64,000 nt of DNA from CALXQW01 sp031553045 (GCA_031553045.1 JAVBLZ010000010.1:18617-82616); one strand, 5' to 3'. Shown: positions 36,467 to 45,349, counted from the first letter of the stretch. The notes: generated from the letters alone by a model not told the origin. Program-made: numbers and translations.

Positions 36467-36676
36467 AAAAAGTATTTTATAACACATTCTGCATTAACAA
36501 TTTTTTTAATCAAACATTTTAATATTAAATTATTGTTAGAGCGTCGGCAAAAATTCTTTGAGCGTTTGCCTTACCCTAAAAAACGATGATATTCGCTTCT
36601 TATTAAGTGTTGACGGTTTAAAAAAAATCGGCAAATTCTACGCCTTTGTTTTAAACAACTAAAAAAGGAAAATATA

Positions 36677-37381
36677 ATGAGTTGTCCATATCAGTGTTCG
36701 CACGAAGTAGAGCAGATGTGCAATGTAGCCAAGGGCACAACGCACGGACCCGCACCAATCCCATCGGAAGGCAAGTGGGTTCATTCAAAAAAAATTGAGG
36801 ATATTAGCGGTCTTACGCATGGCGTGGGCTGGTGCGCTCCTCAACAGGGTGCATGCAAATTGACGCTAAATGTCAAACAGGGCATAATTGAAGAAGCCCT
36901 CGTTGAAACCATAGGCTGTTCCGGTATGACCCATTCTGCGGCAATGGCGGCGGAAGTTCTCCCAGGTAAAACGGTTTTGGAAGCCATCAACAGCGACTTG
37001 GTTTGCGACGCAATCAACGTGGCAATGCGTGAGCTTTTCTTGCAGATAGTCTATGGCAGAACGCAGACGGCGTTTTCTGAAGACGGTTTGCCAATAGGCG
37101 CAGGTCTTGAAGACTTGGGCAAGGGTTTGCGTTCGCAGGTGGGCACTATGTATTCAACTACGGTCAAGGGCCCCCGCTATCTTGAAATGGCGGAAGGCTA
37201 TATCCTTCAAATTGGTCTCGACAAAAATGGCGAAATCATCGGCTACAAGTTTGTGCACTTGGGCAAAATGATGGAAGCTATCGGCAAGGGCGTTGATCCA
37301 AAAACAGCTTTTGAAAAAAATGTAGGCACTTACGGCAGATTCGCCGAAGCTGCAAAAACCATTGACCCACGCAAAGAATAA
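36677..37381 (+). CDS. NifU/IscU-like iron-sulfur scaffold-type protein, partner of GGGtGRT protein
   Basis: 234 residues. It resembles the NifU-like scaffold family usually found beside GGGtGRT genes: Cys residues occur in MSCPYQCSHEVEQMC, in GWCAPQQGACKL and in ETIGCSGMTHSAAMAAEVLPGKTV, the last being the IscU-like cluster-ligand segment. The C-terminal half (about 150-234) is an extra alpha/beta region absent from IscU. A good AAAGGA motif lies before the ATG. It precedes the GGGtGRT gene by 10 bases and the pair is ended by a strong terminator, so they form a two-gene operon. Iron-sulfur cluster handling is inferred from the family. Confidence 0.85.
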   Translation: MSCPYQCSHEVEQMCNVAKGTTHGPAPIPSEGKWVHSKKIEDISGLTHGVGWCAPQQGACKLTLNVKQGIIEEALVETIGCSGMTHSAAMAAEVLPGKTVLEAINSDLVCDAINVAMRELFLQIVYGRTQTAFSEDGLPIGAGLEDLGKGLRSQVGTMYSTTVKGPRYLEMAEGYILQIGLDKNGEIIGYKFVHLGKMMEAIGKGVDPKTAFEKNVGTYGRFAEAAKTIDPRKE

Positions 37382-37385
37382 GGAG
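37380..37385 (+). promoter_or_regulatory. Shine-Dalgarno sequence that fixes the GGGtGRT start
   Basis: AAGGAG overlaps the TAA of the upstream gene and lies 6 bases before the ATG at 37392. This favours 37392 over an earlier in-frame start at 37362 that overlaps the upstream gene. Confidence 0.8.
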
Positions 37386-37391
37386 TTTACA

Positions 37392-38387
37392 ATGATTACT
37401 TTTGAAGGTTACAACAGGCGCATAGCCACCATAGAAAAAACTCTTAAAGAATACGGCTTTGCCTCTCTTGAAGACGCAAAAGCTCTTTGCGACAAAAACG
37501 GCATCGACGTTGACGCAATAGTGAAAGGCGTTCAGCCAATCGCATTTGAAAATGCGGTGTGGGCTTACATGCTTGGCGCTGCAATAGCCCTTAAAGACGG
37601 CACTAAAGACGCCGCTAAGGCCGCCGAACTTATAGGCATAGGCTTGCAGGCGTTCTGTATCCCAGGCTCGGTTGCAGACCAAAGAGACGTAGGCTTAGGA
37701 CACGGCAATTTGGCGGCAATGCTTCTGCGTGAAGAAACAAAGTGCTTCTGCTTTTTGGCGGGGCATGAAAGTTTTGCGGCGGCAGAAGGCGCAATAGGTA
37801 TTGCACGCACGGCAAATAAAGTTCGCAAAGACGTTCTCAGGGTTATCTTGAACGGCTTGGGCAAAGACGCTTCTTACGTCATTTCCCGCATCAACGGCTT
37901 TACCCATGTTGAGACTCAGTATGACTATTGCACGGGCGAACTAAAGATTGTGAAAGAAACCCCATTTTCCGACGGCGAAAAATCCAAGGTGAAGGTCTAT
38001 GGCGCAGACGACGTTTCTGAAGGCGTTGCCATCATGATTAAGGAAGGCGTTGACGTTTCCATCACGGGCAACTCAACCAATCCTACACGCTTTCAGCATC
38101 CTGTTGCGGGCACATATAAAAAGTGGGCGATTGAAAACGGCAAGAAGTATTTCTCCGTTGCAAGCGGCGGCGGCACGGGTAGGACACTACATCCTGACAA
38201 CGTTGCGGCGGGCCCTGCATCTTACGGCATGACAGACACTATGGGCAGAATGCACGGCGACGCACAGTTTGCAGGTTCATCTTCCGTGCCTGCGCACGTT
38301 GAAATGATGGGCTTAATCGGCATGGGCAATAACCCAATGGTGGGCGCTTCAGTGGCGGTTGCAGTTGCAATAGCCACACGCAAATAG
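37392..38387 (+). CDS. GGGtGRT-family protein
   Basis: 331 residues, named for its SGGGTGRTLHPDNVAAGPAS signature, here at about residues 258-277. The rest is Ala/Gly rich with ISRINGFTHVETQYDY and VPAHVEMMGLIGMGNNP, strongly conserved in the family. The product has no established biochemical activity that I can name; the constant company of a NifU-like protein suggests metal-cluster chemistry. It begins after an AAGGAG ribosome-binding site and is followed by a strong terminator. No membrane helix or signal peptide is seen, so a cytosolic role is expected. Confidence 0.88.
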   Translation: MITFEGYNRRIATIEKTLKEYGFASLEDAKALCDKNGIDVDAIVKGVQPIAFENAVWAYMLGAAIALKDGTKDAAKAAELIGIGLQAFCIPGSVADQRDVGLGHGNLAAMLLREETKCFCFLAGHESFAAAEGAIGIARTANKVRKDVLRVILNGLGKDASYVISRINGFTHVETQYDYCTGELKIVKETPFSDGEKSKVKVYGADDVSEGVAIMIKEGVDVSITGNSTNPTRFQHPVAGTYKKWAIENGKKYFSVASGGGTGRTLHPDNVAAGPASYGMTDTMGRMHGDAQFAGSSSVPAHVEMMGLIGMGNNPMVGASVAVAVAIATRK

Positions 38388-38421
38388 CCTGAAATTTAAG
38401 AGCGCAAAATCTCTTTAAAAC

Positions 38422-38459
38422 AAAATAGCGCAAGCTTCAAAGCCTGCGCTATTTTTTTT
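38422..38459. terminator. Strong bidirectional terminator between GGGtGRT and lpxK
   Basis: AAAATAGCGCA (38422-38432) pairs with TGCGCTATTTT (38445-38455), followed by more T. Flanking A and T runs let it work on both strands; the flanking genes converge. Confidence 0.9.
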
Positions 38460-38502
38460 GTTAAAATTTTTAGAGTGTTGAGAAATTAAAACCGTACTTG
38501 CT

Positions 38503-39714
38503 CTAAGTTTCGCTATCGCTTTTGTCCGCCTTGCGCTTGGGGAAGCAGATTTTTTCAACGGCGGAGGAGAAGTCTTCTATGCCTGAAATTATGTCTATTT
38601 CAAGGCGAGTGTAGTAAAATAAAAGTTTCGACGGGTAATCTGTGCGTATCCGCACGGCGTCTTTTTCCGTTGTTACAACAAGAGACGCCTTGTGTTTTTT
38701 TGCCTCCAGAAAAACTTTGTCAAGCTCTGCATCGGTAAAGCGGTGGTGGTCTAAAAAACGCTCACGATAAACTATTTGAGCCCCAGAATCATGTATGAAA
38801 CTTTCAAAACTTTCCGGAGACGCTATTGCTGAAAAACAGGCAACTTTTTTGCCTTTTAAAATATTCAAAGGCACATTTTCAAGAGATTTAAAATCAACCA
38901 ACCCCATTGGTTTATGGGCGCACTCTATGATTTCCACAGAAGGATTGTGTTTGCGTATGATTGCCTCAAGCTCAATATCCGGCGTGCCGTCAGACTTTGT
39001 TAAAAATATAAAAGACGCACGTTTAAGGTGGCTTACGGGCTCTCGCAGAATACCTCTAGGCAGCAGATTCATGTTTCCAAAAGGGTTTGTCTTATCAACC
39101 AGTAAAAGCTGTACTTGTCCTCTCAGAGGAAGATATTGGAAGCCGTCGTCTAAGAGCAAGACATCCGCACCGAATTCCTTGATTGCGTAGTGGCCCGCCC
39201 GTACCCTGTTTTTATCTACAATCACAACCACCCCAGGCAGATTGCGGGCAAGCATGTAAGGCTCATCGCCAGCAAGTTCAGAATTTAAAAATATAGTTTT
39301 GCCATCAGAAACAACTCTGGGTTTGGGAGACTCTCCTGCGGTAATCCAGCGCAAGGCTTTTGAAAGGGTTGAATCACCCTTGCTTTTATAACCCCTGCTA
39401 AGTATGGCAACTTTTCTGCCCCTTTGCGTGAGCGCTTTGGCGAATTTTTCAACAATAGGCGTTTTACCCGTACCGCCCACAGTGAGATTGCCAACCACCA
39501 CAACCATGCAGCCCAGAGGCGCATCTCTTAAAACTCTGGATTTGTAAAGCTTGTATCGACCTTTTGCAATAAGCGTGAATACCTGCGAAAGCGCCCAGAG
39601 CAAGCCGGAATAGAGCTTTGCGCCCAGACCATCCGCCCTGTCGTAGATGACATCGGCGGTGAACTGCACAAAGTCCGCCGCCTGCTGTTTGATTTTTTCA
39701 AATATAAATTTCAC
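38503..39714 (-). CDS. lpxK: Tetraacyldisaccharide 4'-kinase
   Basis: 403 residues. LpxK phosphorylates the lipid A disaccharide at the inner membrane. The P-loop is GNLTVGGTGKTPIVEKF, followed by ILSRGYKSKG and the DDGFQYLPL motif. An N-terminal hydrophobic stretch should hold it to the membrane. It is somewhat longer than the usual 320-350 residues because of both ends. The start is a GTG one base after the stop of the upstream membrane protein gene. Its presence argues for an outer membrane with lipopolysaccharide. Confidence 0.95.
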   Translation of the reverse strand: MKFIFEKIKQQAADFVQFTADVIYDRADGLGAKLYSGLLWALSQVFTLIAKGRYKLYKSRVLRDAPLGCMVVVVGNLTVGGTGKTPIVEKFAKALTQRGRKVAILSRGYKSKGDSTLSKALRWITAGESPKPRVVSDGKTIFLNSELAGDEPYMLARNLPGVVVIVDKNRVRAGHYAIKEFGADVLLLDDGFQYLPLRGQVQLLLVDKTNPFGNMNLLPRGILREPVSHLKRASFIFLTKSDGTPDIELEAIIRKHNPSVEIIECAHKPMGLVDFKSLENVPLNILKGKKVACFSAIASPESFESFIHDSGAQIVYRERFLDHHRFTDAELDKVFLEAKKHKASLVVTTEKDAVRIRTDYPSKLLFYYTRLEIDIISGIEDFSSAVEKICFPKRKADKSDSET

Positions 39715-39715
39715 G

Positions 39716-40618
39716 CTATTTGAGGAATCCTAAATAATTCAGTTTTAATATGGATTTCCAAGCTCTAAATAAACCCTCTGAAGATAATACCCCAAATTCC
39801 TCCACGTTTGCGGGGGCGTTGAACAAGCCTTCGTGGGCGCTTTGCATTTTAATATCTTCTTGAACTTTTGTCTGCATTTCAAGGGGGTTGAAATTAATCT
39901 CTTTAAGCGCTTTGCCCTTTGTGAATTTTTTATGCGCCTTTAAAACTTTAAGAGGGTTCCCTCCGCTTAAAGGCTTGTATAGCATCTTGTAATTTTCAGG
40001 ATACGAAAGCCCAAAGGGGGAATATGTGGCGTCTATACCGTAAAACGTATCGTCATTTTCAGAAATGCTTAAAGTGGTTGTGGCAATCATGTAAGTATTC
40101 AGATAAGGCATGAAATAGACGTTGAGAAAAATCTTTTTATCTGAGGATATAAAACTTGTGAGCATAATTTTTTCATCCATCACGCTTGCAGCCAAAGACA
40201 TATTTTTTGTGAAGCCCGCCTCCAAAATATCGTTTTTTAATTTTGAAAATTTTTCACCCGGCCGCCAAGAGCTGGCAACCTCTTTATATGTCGGGAAAAT
40301 CACGGGATAAAGCGTGTTTAAGAGTGTCAGCTTATTCCAATATACCAAGCTGTCTATGAGTATGTAGGCAAGTGCACCGCTTAAAAATAATGCGTAGAAA
40401 GGCGTATCTTTGAGGAAATATTCTTGCGCCAAATACGCCGTGCCCAAGGCAAAAAATATCACACGCATAAGCCTTCGCAAAACCCAAAGTTTTGCCGAGG
40501 CAAGATAACGGCCGTTGATAAAACCTATCAGCAACAGCAAAAGCAAAAGTATGCTTAAGCCAAGCAATATGGGGTCTTGAAAAAACTGCCTTATGCTCTC
40601 AAAGGCATCACTACGCAT
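39716..40618 (-). CDS. Membrane protein of unknown function between dnaN and lpxK
   Basis: 300 residues that I do not recognise. Three hydrophobic segments lie in the first 115 residues (ILLGLSILLLLLLLIGFI, MRVIFFALGTAYLA, FYALFLSGALAYILI), followed by a soluble region of about 185 residues with mixed strands. The ATG overlaps the last 28 bases of dnaN, and lpxK starts 1 base after its stop, so the three are probably one transcript. The later soluble part has no catalytic motif I can name. Envelope-related work is a guess from lpxK. Confidence 0.8.
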   Translation of the reverse strand: MRSDAFESIRQFFQDPILLGLSILLLLLLLIGFINGRYLASAKLWVLRRLMRVIFFALGTAYLAQEYFLKDTPFYALFLSGALAYILIDSLVYWNKLTLLNTLYPVIFPTYKEVASSWRPGEKFSKLKNDILEAGFTKNMSLAASVMDEKIMLTSFISSDKKIFLNVYFMPYLNTYMIATTTLSISENDDTFYGIDATYSPFGLSYPENYKMLYKPLSGGNPLKVLKAHKKFTKGKALKEINFNPLEMQTKVQEDIKMQSAHEGLFNAPANVEEFGVLSSEGLFRAWKSILKLNYLGFLK

Positions 40619-41718
40619 AAGAAATTGTCCAGAGTCTTGAAGACGCCGGGGCTCATCTCATCCTTAAATTCAAAGAATATTTCATCTTTTGTAAGGTTGC
40701 TTAACGGGCTGAGCAAAAATTCAGGATTGAAGCCAATTTGCACTTCTGCGCCGGAATAATCAACCTCAATAGATTCCTTAGCTTCGCCGTATTCCGAGCT
40801 TTGACCCGAGACTTCTATATTGTTTTCAGATATGCGCAGCTTTACGGAGTTATGCTTGTCTGTGGTCATAACTTTTACACGGCGCACTGCGTCTAGCATA
40901 AGCTCACGCTCAATCTTGATGCGGTGTTCAGTTTCCTTAGGGATAACCTGCTTGTAGTTGGGGTAAGAACCTTCAACTATTTTTGAAACCAAATATATGG
41001 AGCCGCTAAGACCACGGGCTTCCGAGTCTTCTGCGGTAGAAATATCAAAGGCCGCCTGCCTGTCGTTAAAACTAATTTTTACAGACTTGCCCTGATTCAA
41101 GAGCTTTTCCAGTTCCGCAACGGTTTTTGCGGGCAGTATGATATGGCCTTCGTCCTCTTTTTCCATTTTGACATCTCGGGCAATGAGGGCAAGCCTTCTG
41201 CCGTCTGTTGCAACCAAAGTCAGTTTGCCGTCTGCAAAATTGAAGAACACGCTGTTTAGGATATAGCGGTTTTCATCGGTACTTTGTGCGTAAGAAACAG
41301 ACTTTAACATAACGAGCAATTCTTGAGGCGAAACCTCAAAACTATGTTGGTTTACAAAGCTTGGAAGGGGTGGGAAGTCTTCAGCCTTAAGACCGTTTAA
41401 ACGGCCATAGACAGTTCTGCCCGAGCGTATCGTGGCGTTCTGAGAATCTGTGCTTTCAAAAGAAATTTCTTGGCTGGAGTTTGCCGCAATTTCAGCAAGC
41501 TTTTTGACAGGCAAAGTGATGCTGCCTTCAGCCTCTACATCCGCCTTGACAGAGCAGCATACGCCCAGTTCAAGATTGGTGGTGGTAAGGAATAACTTGC
41601 CTTTTTCCGCCTTTATCAAGACATTGTTCAGCACAGCCATCTGAGGCTTTGAGCTTACAACATTTGCAACCTGCTTGATTCCTGTTAAGAAGAACTCCCT
41701 GTTTACCTTGAACTTCAT
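40591..41718 (-). CDS. dnaN: DNA polymerase III sliding clamp (beta subunit)
   Basis: 375 residues, the normal size. The clamp tethers the replicase to DNA as a ring-shaped dimer. The sequence starts MKFKVNREFFLTGIKQVANVV and shows the three-fold domain pattern, with YILNSVFF and LVATDGRRLALI in domain 2, and ends in the family motif VVMPLRA. dnaA and other origin genes are absent around it, so it is not at a classic origin. A candidate promoter with a palindrome lies directly upstream. Confidence 0.97.
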   Translation of the reverse strand: MKFKVNREFFLTGIKQVANVVSSKPQMAVLNNVLIKAEKGKLFLTTTNLELGVCCSVKADVEAEGSITLPVKKLAEIAANSSQEISFESTDSQNATIRSGRTVYGRLNGLKAEDFPPLPSFVNQHSFEVSPQELLVMLKSVSYAQSTDENRYILNSVFFNFADGKLTLVATDGRRLALIARDVKMEKEDEGHIILPAKTVAELEKLLNQGKSVKISFNDRQAAFDISTAEDSEARGLSGSIYLVSKIVEGSYPNYKQVIPKETEHRIKIERELMLDAVRRVKVMTTDKHNSVKLRISENNIEVSGQSSEYGEAKESIEVDYSGAEVQIGFNPEFLLSPLSNLTKDEIFFEFKDEMSPGVFKTLDNFLCVVMPLRA

Positions 41719-41739
41719 AGTTTCCGACCTTTTTTAAAT

Positions 41740-41773
41740 AACAATATAATTGTTCTGATAAATGCTAAGACAA
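41740..41773 (-). promoter_or_regulatory. Candidate dnaN promoter with a palindrome over the -10 region
   Basis: On the minus strand TTGTCT (41773-41768) and TTATAT (41749-41744) are 18 bases apart. A perfect inverted repeat AACAAT-ATA-ATTGTT (41740-41754) covers the -10 element and could be an operator. Confidence 0.4.
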
Positions 41774-41801
41774 TTTTGCGGAAAATCCAGAAAATTTTTT
41801 G

Positions 41802-42230
41802 CTAAGCTTGATTTTCCAGAAATTCGAGCGTCAGTTTGCCATCTTTTTCGACAATTTTGCGGTAGTAGCAGCCGTATCGGGGCGTGCCGTCCGCCAATTT
41901 TGTGTGGCAAGAGCCCTTGCCCTTGAGCTTCACCTTGTAAACAATGGAGTTTTGTTCGCAATTTACCAAAATATCAACAATTTCAAGATAGTCGCCACTG
42001 GTTTTGCCTTTAATCCAGAGCTCATTGCGAGACGTGCTCCAGAATGTCGCCATTTTTTCTTTCAAGGCGGTTTTGAGGGCAAGTTCATTTGCGTAGCCCA
42101 CAATCAAGATTTCTCCGGTATCGGCGCATTGCGCAATAGCGGGAATCACGTCCTCATTTGTGCAGGCGATTTTTTTGAGCTTGGTAAAGTCTATGTCTAA
42201 GTTCAAAGATTCTTCTTTTTCTTTACTCAT
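41802..42230 (-). CDS. hisI: Phosphoribosyl-AMP cyclohydrolase
   Basis: 142 residues, a stand-alone HisI without the HisE half. It opens the adenine ring in histidine synthesis. Signatures are FWSTSRNELWIKGKTSGDYL, the metal-site DCDQ-like VNCEQNSIVYKV, and the zinc-binding CHT...GCYYRK end (SCHTKLADGTPRYGCYYRK). It is the intact copy: the first 100 bases of this gene recur as a dead fragment at 45718-45818. No other his gene is near. Confidence 0.93.
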   Translation of the reverse strand: MSKEKEESLNLDIDFTKLKKIACTNEDVIPAIAQCADTGEILIVGYANELALKTALKEKMATFWSTSRNELWIKGKTSGDYLEIVDILVNCEQNSIVYKVKLKGKGSCHTKLADGTPRYGCYYRKIVEKDGKLTLEFLENQA

Positions 42231-42328
42231 AATTGAAGGAATAAAATATTAACGAGACGGCTTTTCAACAAAAAAAGCTTGAACGTCTTTTAGATAAATC
42301 GGATAAATTTGTGCGGTTTTGATTGGGG
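42130..42328. repeat. Left copy of a ~199-bp direct repeat (hisI start and upstream promoter region)
   Basis: This segment matches 45718-45916 at a constant offset of 3588 bases, with about 14 substitutions and no net indel. It covers the first 100 bases of hisI and about 98 bases upstream, including a TTGAAC/GATAAA promoter-like pair (42279-42307). Its homology fades at the point where the right copy enters tRNA-Pro. Confidence 0.9.
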
Positions 42329-42371
42329 TGCTTAAGTTGCGCCAACGCTTGACGCCTACAATTTGCGGCAT

Positions 42372-43493
42372 ATGGATATACATGCACATGATGTTTCTGA
42401 TTTGGATGCGCTCTCTAACAAGGGTCTGGCGGCGTATGTGGATGAAGCGTCTGCCATTTTCAGAAATCGTTGGAAAAAAAATTCTTTTGAGGAGCATTTG
42501 GCTTTCTCCATTGAAAATGGCGTTATTGTCGTTAATATCAAAAAGCTTCTTTTTCTGCTTCCTCGCACAGAAGAAGGCAAATTCGACATGCGGGGGTTCG
42601 ACTTCAATTATTTCGGACAACTGACATACGAAGACGTTTTTAAACAAATGGGAATGTCGGAAGATGAAGTCTTAAAATATTATTATTGGAAGACCTTTCC
42701 GCGAAAAGTTTCTGACGCTTGGAATGAAACCAAAGATAAGGTATTTGGTTCTGAGAATTTCATTCTGATTAAAATAGGGGATGTTGAAAATGTGGATTTT
42801 TCATTTTCGATATGCGCCAGAGTTGACATATCTGGCGAAAGCCTCAAAAATTGCCTGTTCAAACATTGCAATTTCGCATTAATTTCATTTAACTGCGATT
42901 TGTTGGGTTGCCATTTTGAAAATTGTCTTTTTGGCGGGAGCGATATTGGCGGGACAAGAAAAAATGAAACCTGCATTTTTGCGAATATTCGTAGAATAAA
43001 ATCGGACATTTTGGATTTTGCATGGAATGCTGATTATGAAAATTGTGTTTTCAGGAACATCAAATTTCGTTTGACAAGAATGGATATGCTTTCTTTTAAA
43101 AACTGTATTTTTGACTGTCAAATTAATGGTGTCGGTGCGCTTATGAACGAATCTCGATATGCGGCGCCTTTGGTGAACACGCGTATTAAGGGCTGGAATA
43201 CTTCCTTTGTGGACAACACTATGGGGTTATTTTCTCTTGGGCGGACTCTCTTGCGTTTGCATAAAATCAAAGCGGTTTCTTTCATAGGTTGCGATATGTC
43301 CAAGTTGCGTTTAAAAAATGTCATTATAGACTCGGACGTTTCTATGGAAAATTGCGTCTTATCCAAGGATGCCATTGCCGCCGTCAGGCCGTTTGTGCCA
43401 TTCTATTTGAACCACAGTTTTAGATGGTTCTACGGAATTATTGCGGGGCTACTTATTGCTGTTGTTCTTTCAGCATTGTTGTTTCTTCGCTGA
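42372..43493 (+). CDS. Cys-rich pentapeptide-like protein with C-terminal membrane anchor
   Basis: 373 residues from the ATG at 42372 (a TTG 9 bases earlier is also in frame). The first 130 residues are soluble with no motif I know. Residues about 140-320 are a series of short units around ENC/KNC and F at regular spacing (LKNCLFKHCNF, FENCLFGGSDI, YENCVFRNIKF, SFKNCIFDCQI, MENCVLSKDA), a pattern like irregular pentapeptide repeats that fold as a right-handed beta-helix. A single hydrophobic helix ends the chain (WFYGIIAGLLIAVVLSALLFLR), suggesting a tail anchor. It lies just after the left 199-bp repeat, so it may be expressed from the copied promoter. Function unknown. Confidence 0.7.
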   Translation: MDIHAHDVSDLDALSNKGLAAYVDEASAIFRNRWKKNSFEEHLAFSIENGVIVVNIKKLLFLLPRTEEGKFDMRGFDFNYFGQLTYEDVFKQMGMSEDEVLKYYYWKTFPRKVSDAWNETKDKVFGSENFILIKIGDVENVDFSFSICARVDISGESLKNCLFKHCNFALISFNCDLLGCHFENCLFGGSDIGGTRKNETCIFANIRRIKSDILDFAWNADYENCVFRNIKFRLTRMDMLSFKNCIFDCQINGVGALMNESRYAAPLVNTRIKGWNTSFVDNTMGLFSLGRTLLRLHKIKAVSFIGCDMSKLRLKNVIIDSDVSMENCVLSKDAIAAVRPFVPFYLNHSFRWFYGIIAGLLIAVVLSALLFLR

Positions 43494-43660
43494 CAACTAT
43501 CCTTTCGTCCGTGCGTTGATGTATCACTTCCAATCCCCGTAGTTTTTTAAAAGTTTCCCAAACCTACGATAAAGTTTCTAATTTTAGGTGATACGATACA
43601 CCACAGATGAATAACGTCATTACAACATGCACTGTCTAAGTTTTTTTTAAAATTTAATTA

Positions 43661-45349
43661 CTAATAACGCACTTCTATGACGCTAATGGCGCGGCGGCCC
43701 AACTTGAGCATGATGCCCTCTTTTAGTTCCTTGCCACTGAATTTAGATTCTTTGCCATCTATGATGATAGAATATTCTTTGTCGTTCTCAACCGCAAACC
43801 ATTGCTGAAATTGGTTTATTCGCGCCCAATCCAAGGGAAGTTTCATATTCTCTTTGTACCGATGAAAATCAAAATATAGGCGGCCTTCCCAACTTTCCAA
43901 GGAGCATACGACAATCAGTAAAGACTCATCTGCACGCTTGACTGCACCCAACTGCAAATCTTTGCGCCAGTTGTCAAGATAAGTACCCTGCGTCTTCCAA
44001 AGCGCATACATTATGGCTGTACGTGCAAAATTTCCATCGCCATGCCAGCCTTCGATAATGCCACAGGGCTGCTGATATGCCCAATGGATTTTTATTTGAG
44101 AATCTATCCACTTTGCGGCGGCGGGTACATTCTCCCGATTATACATATTTATAGCGCTCTCTATAGAGTCCGCATAGCCGTCATGATTGGAAGTTTTCCA
44201 TGGAGACTTTTTGTAATTTTCAGGCAAATTAACACCACGGGGAAAGCGCTCGTTAGTGGGTTCCCAATCATAGGCCAAATATTTTTCATTTAGTATATTC
44301 AGAACTTTCAAAACGGCTGTGCGGTAAGGTTCGTGAGCATCTATCTGCCAGACGGTGTAGTAGGCGTCGAGTATGTAACCCCACGTATCGGCGAGCCTTG
44401 GGTTGATTACAGAACCCTCTTTAGGATTGATATGGTCATAAAAAAGACCATCAGAATTGCGTCCCACTTCAAGAATTCTATCCAGAATTTCGTAGAGAGG
44501 CTTTTTGTACTGCGCCTTTTTTTCAGGTCTCGCAAAACTCAAAGTTGCATAAAGTTCGCAAAGGCCGTTGACGATTTCGCAGCCGTGGTCACGCAGTCGC
44601 AACGAGTCGCTTTTAAGCAACTTAAATTCGTCATTTTTTGCCACACCCTCCAAAAGAAATACGTCGGCGATTTTTATAGCCCAGTCAAGATAGGCTTCGT
44701 TTTTGTTGTCCATCCAATAGAGGCGGCTGAGTATTTGCAGCAGATCTCCGGAAAGTTCCTGAGTATGAATTATATCCCAATGCTTGCGTATGCTTTGTAC
44801 ATCGGGCGCAAGAGGCTTCAAATCGCACAGAATTTCTTTCATACGTTCAAACCACGGCGATGGCCCCAGCCACTCCGTAAGCGGAATGAGCCCGTCTTTG
44901 AGATATTCGCAAGAACCGAATATGATTTCAGGCACATTTGGTTTTGGCGTACGAAAACTTTGCTTTTCAAAATCGTAGTCGTCAGGACAAGCGCCTATGC
45001 GGGAGGTCAAACGCTTTTCGGTTGCAAGCATATCTTTCATGCGCCCTTCAAAGAGAGTTTTGTCCGTAAAAAATGAGGTCAAGACCATGAATGGGTAGTT
45101 GTCGGCGGCGGCGTCGCGCCCATTCCAATAATTACTGCTGCTTAGATTCCGGCGCAAGAGACCCGTCTTTGTGTCAGCGCCAAAGTTAAGCCAGCCTTCG
45201 ACATAATTGCGACTTCTCACAAAAGCCTCATTTGCAAGTGCGGCATTGGAAAGAGCTTCGTCAAGTTCGGCCTTTGAATGCCCCGCCATCGCCTCAAACA
45301 TGGCTCCCGCCGCAAAAAGAATAATCGAAATTGTAATCTTAAGTCGCAT
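43661..45349 (-). CDS. Secreted helical-barrel-type protein of unknown function
   Basis: 562 residues with a signal peptide (MRLKITISIILFAAGAMFEAMAG). The body is mostly helical with periodic Trp/Tyr/Asp-rich loops (WNGRDAAADNYPFMV, HGCEIVNGLCELYATL, LADTWGYILDAYYTVW, GIIEGWHGDGNFARTAIMYA), as in (alpha/alpha)6-barrel glycosidases and lyases; a beta domain of about 90 residues ends it. I cannot name the family or catalytic residues. It is the minus-strand member of the repeat-bracketed island and may act on a glycan outside the cell or in the periplasm. Confidence 0.65.
   Translation of the reverse strand: MRLKITISIILFAAGAMFEAMAGHSKAELDEALSNAALANEAFVRSRNYVEGWLNFGADTKTGLLRRNLSSSNYWNGRDAAADNYPFMVLTSFFTDKTLFEGRMKDMLATEKRLTSRIGACPDDYDFEKQSFRTPKPNVPEIIFGSCEYLKDGLIPLTEWLGPSPWFERMKEILCDLKPLAPDVQSIRKHWDIIHTQELSGDLLQILSRLYWMDNKNEAYLDWAIKIADVFLLEGVAKNDEFKLLKSDSLRLRDHGCEIVNGLCELYATLSFARPEKKAQYKKPLYEILDRILEVGRNSDGLFYDHINPKEGSVINPRLADTWGYILDAYYTVWQIDAHEPYRTAVLKVLNILNEKYLAYDWEPTNERFPRGVNLPENYKKSPWKTSNHDGYADSIESAINMYNRENVPAAAKWIDSQIKIHWAYQQPCGIIEGWHGDGNFARTAIMYALWKTQGTYLDNWRKDLQLGAVKRADESLLIVVCSLESWEGRLYFDFHRYKENMKLPLDWARINQFQQWFAVENDKEYSIIIDGKESKFSGKELKEGIMLKLGRRAISVIEVRY

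Noticed and set aside
40591..41800. Replication origin at dnaN
   Set aside because: No dnaA, gyrB or recF gene and no cluster of DnaA-box-like sequences is seen.
42325..42375. Remnant of a second tRNA after the left 199-bp repeat (GGGGTGCTTAAG)
   Set aside because: Only the first few bases match tRNA-Pro; no anticodon or T arm can be folded.
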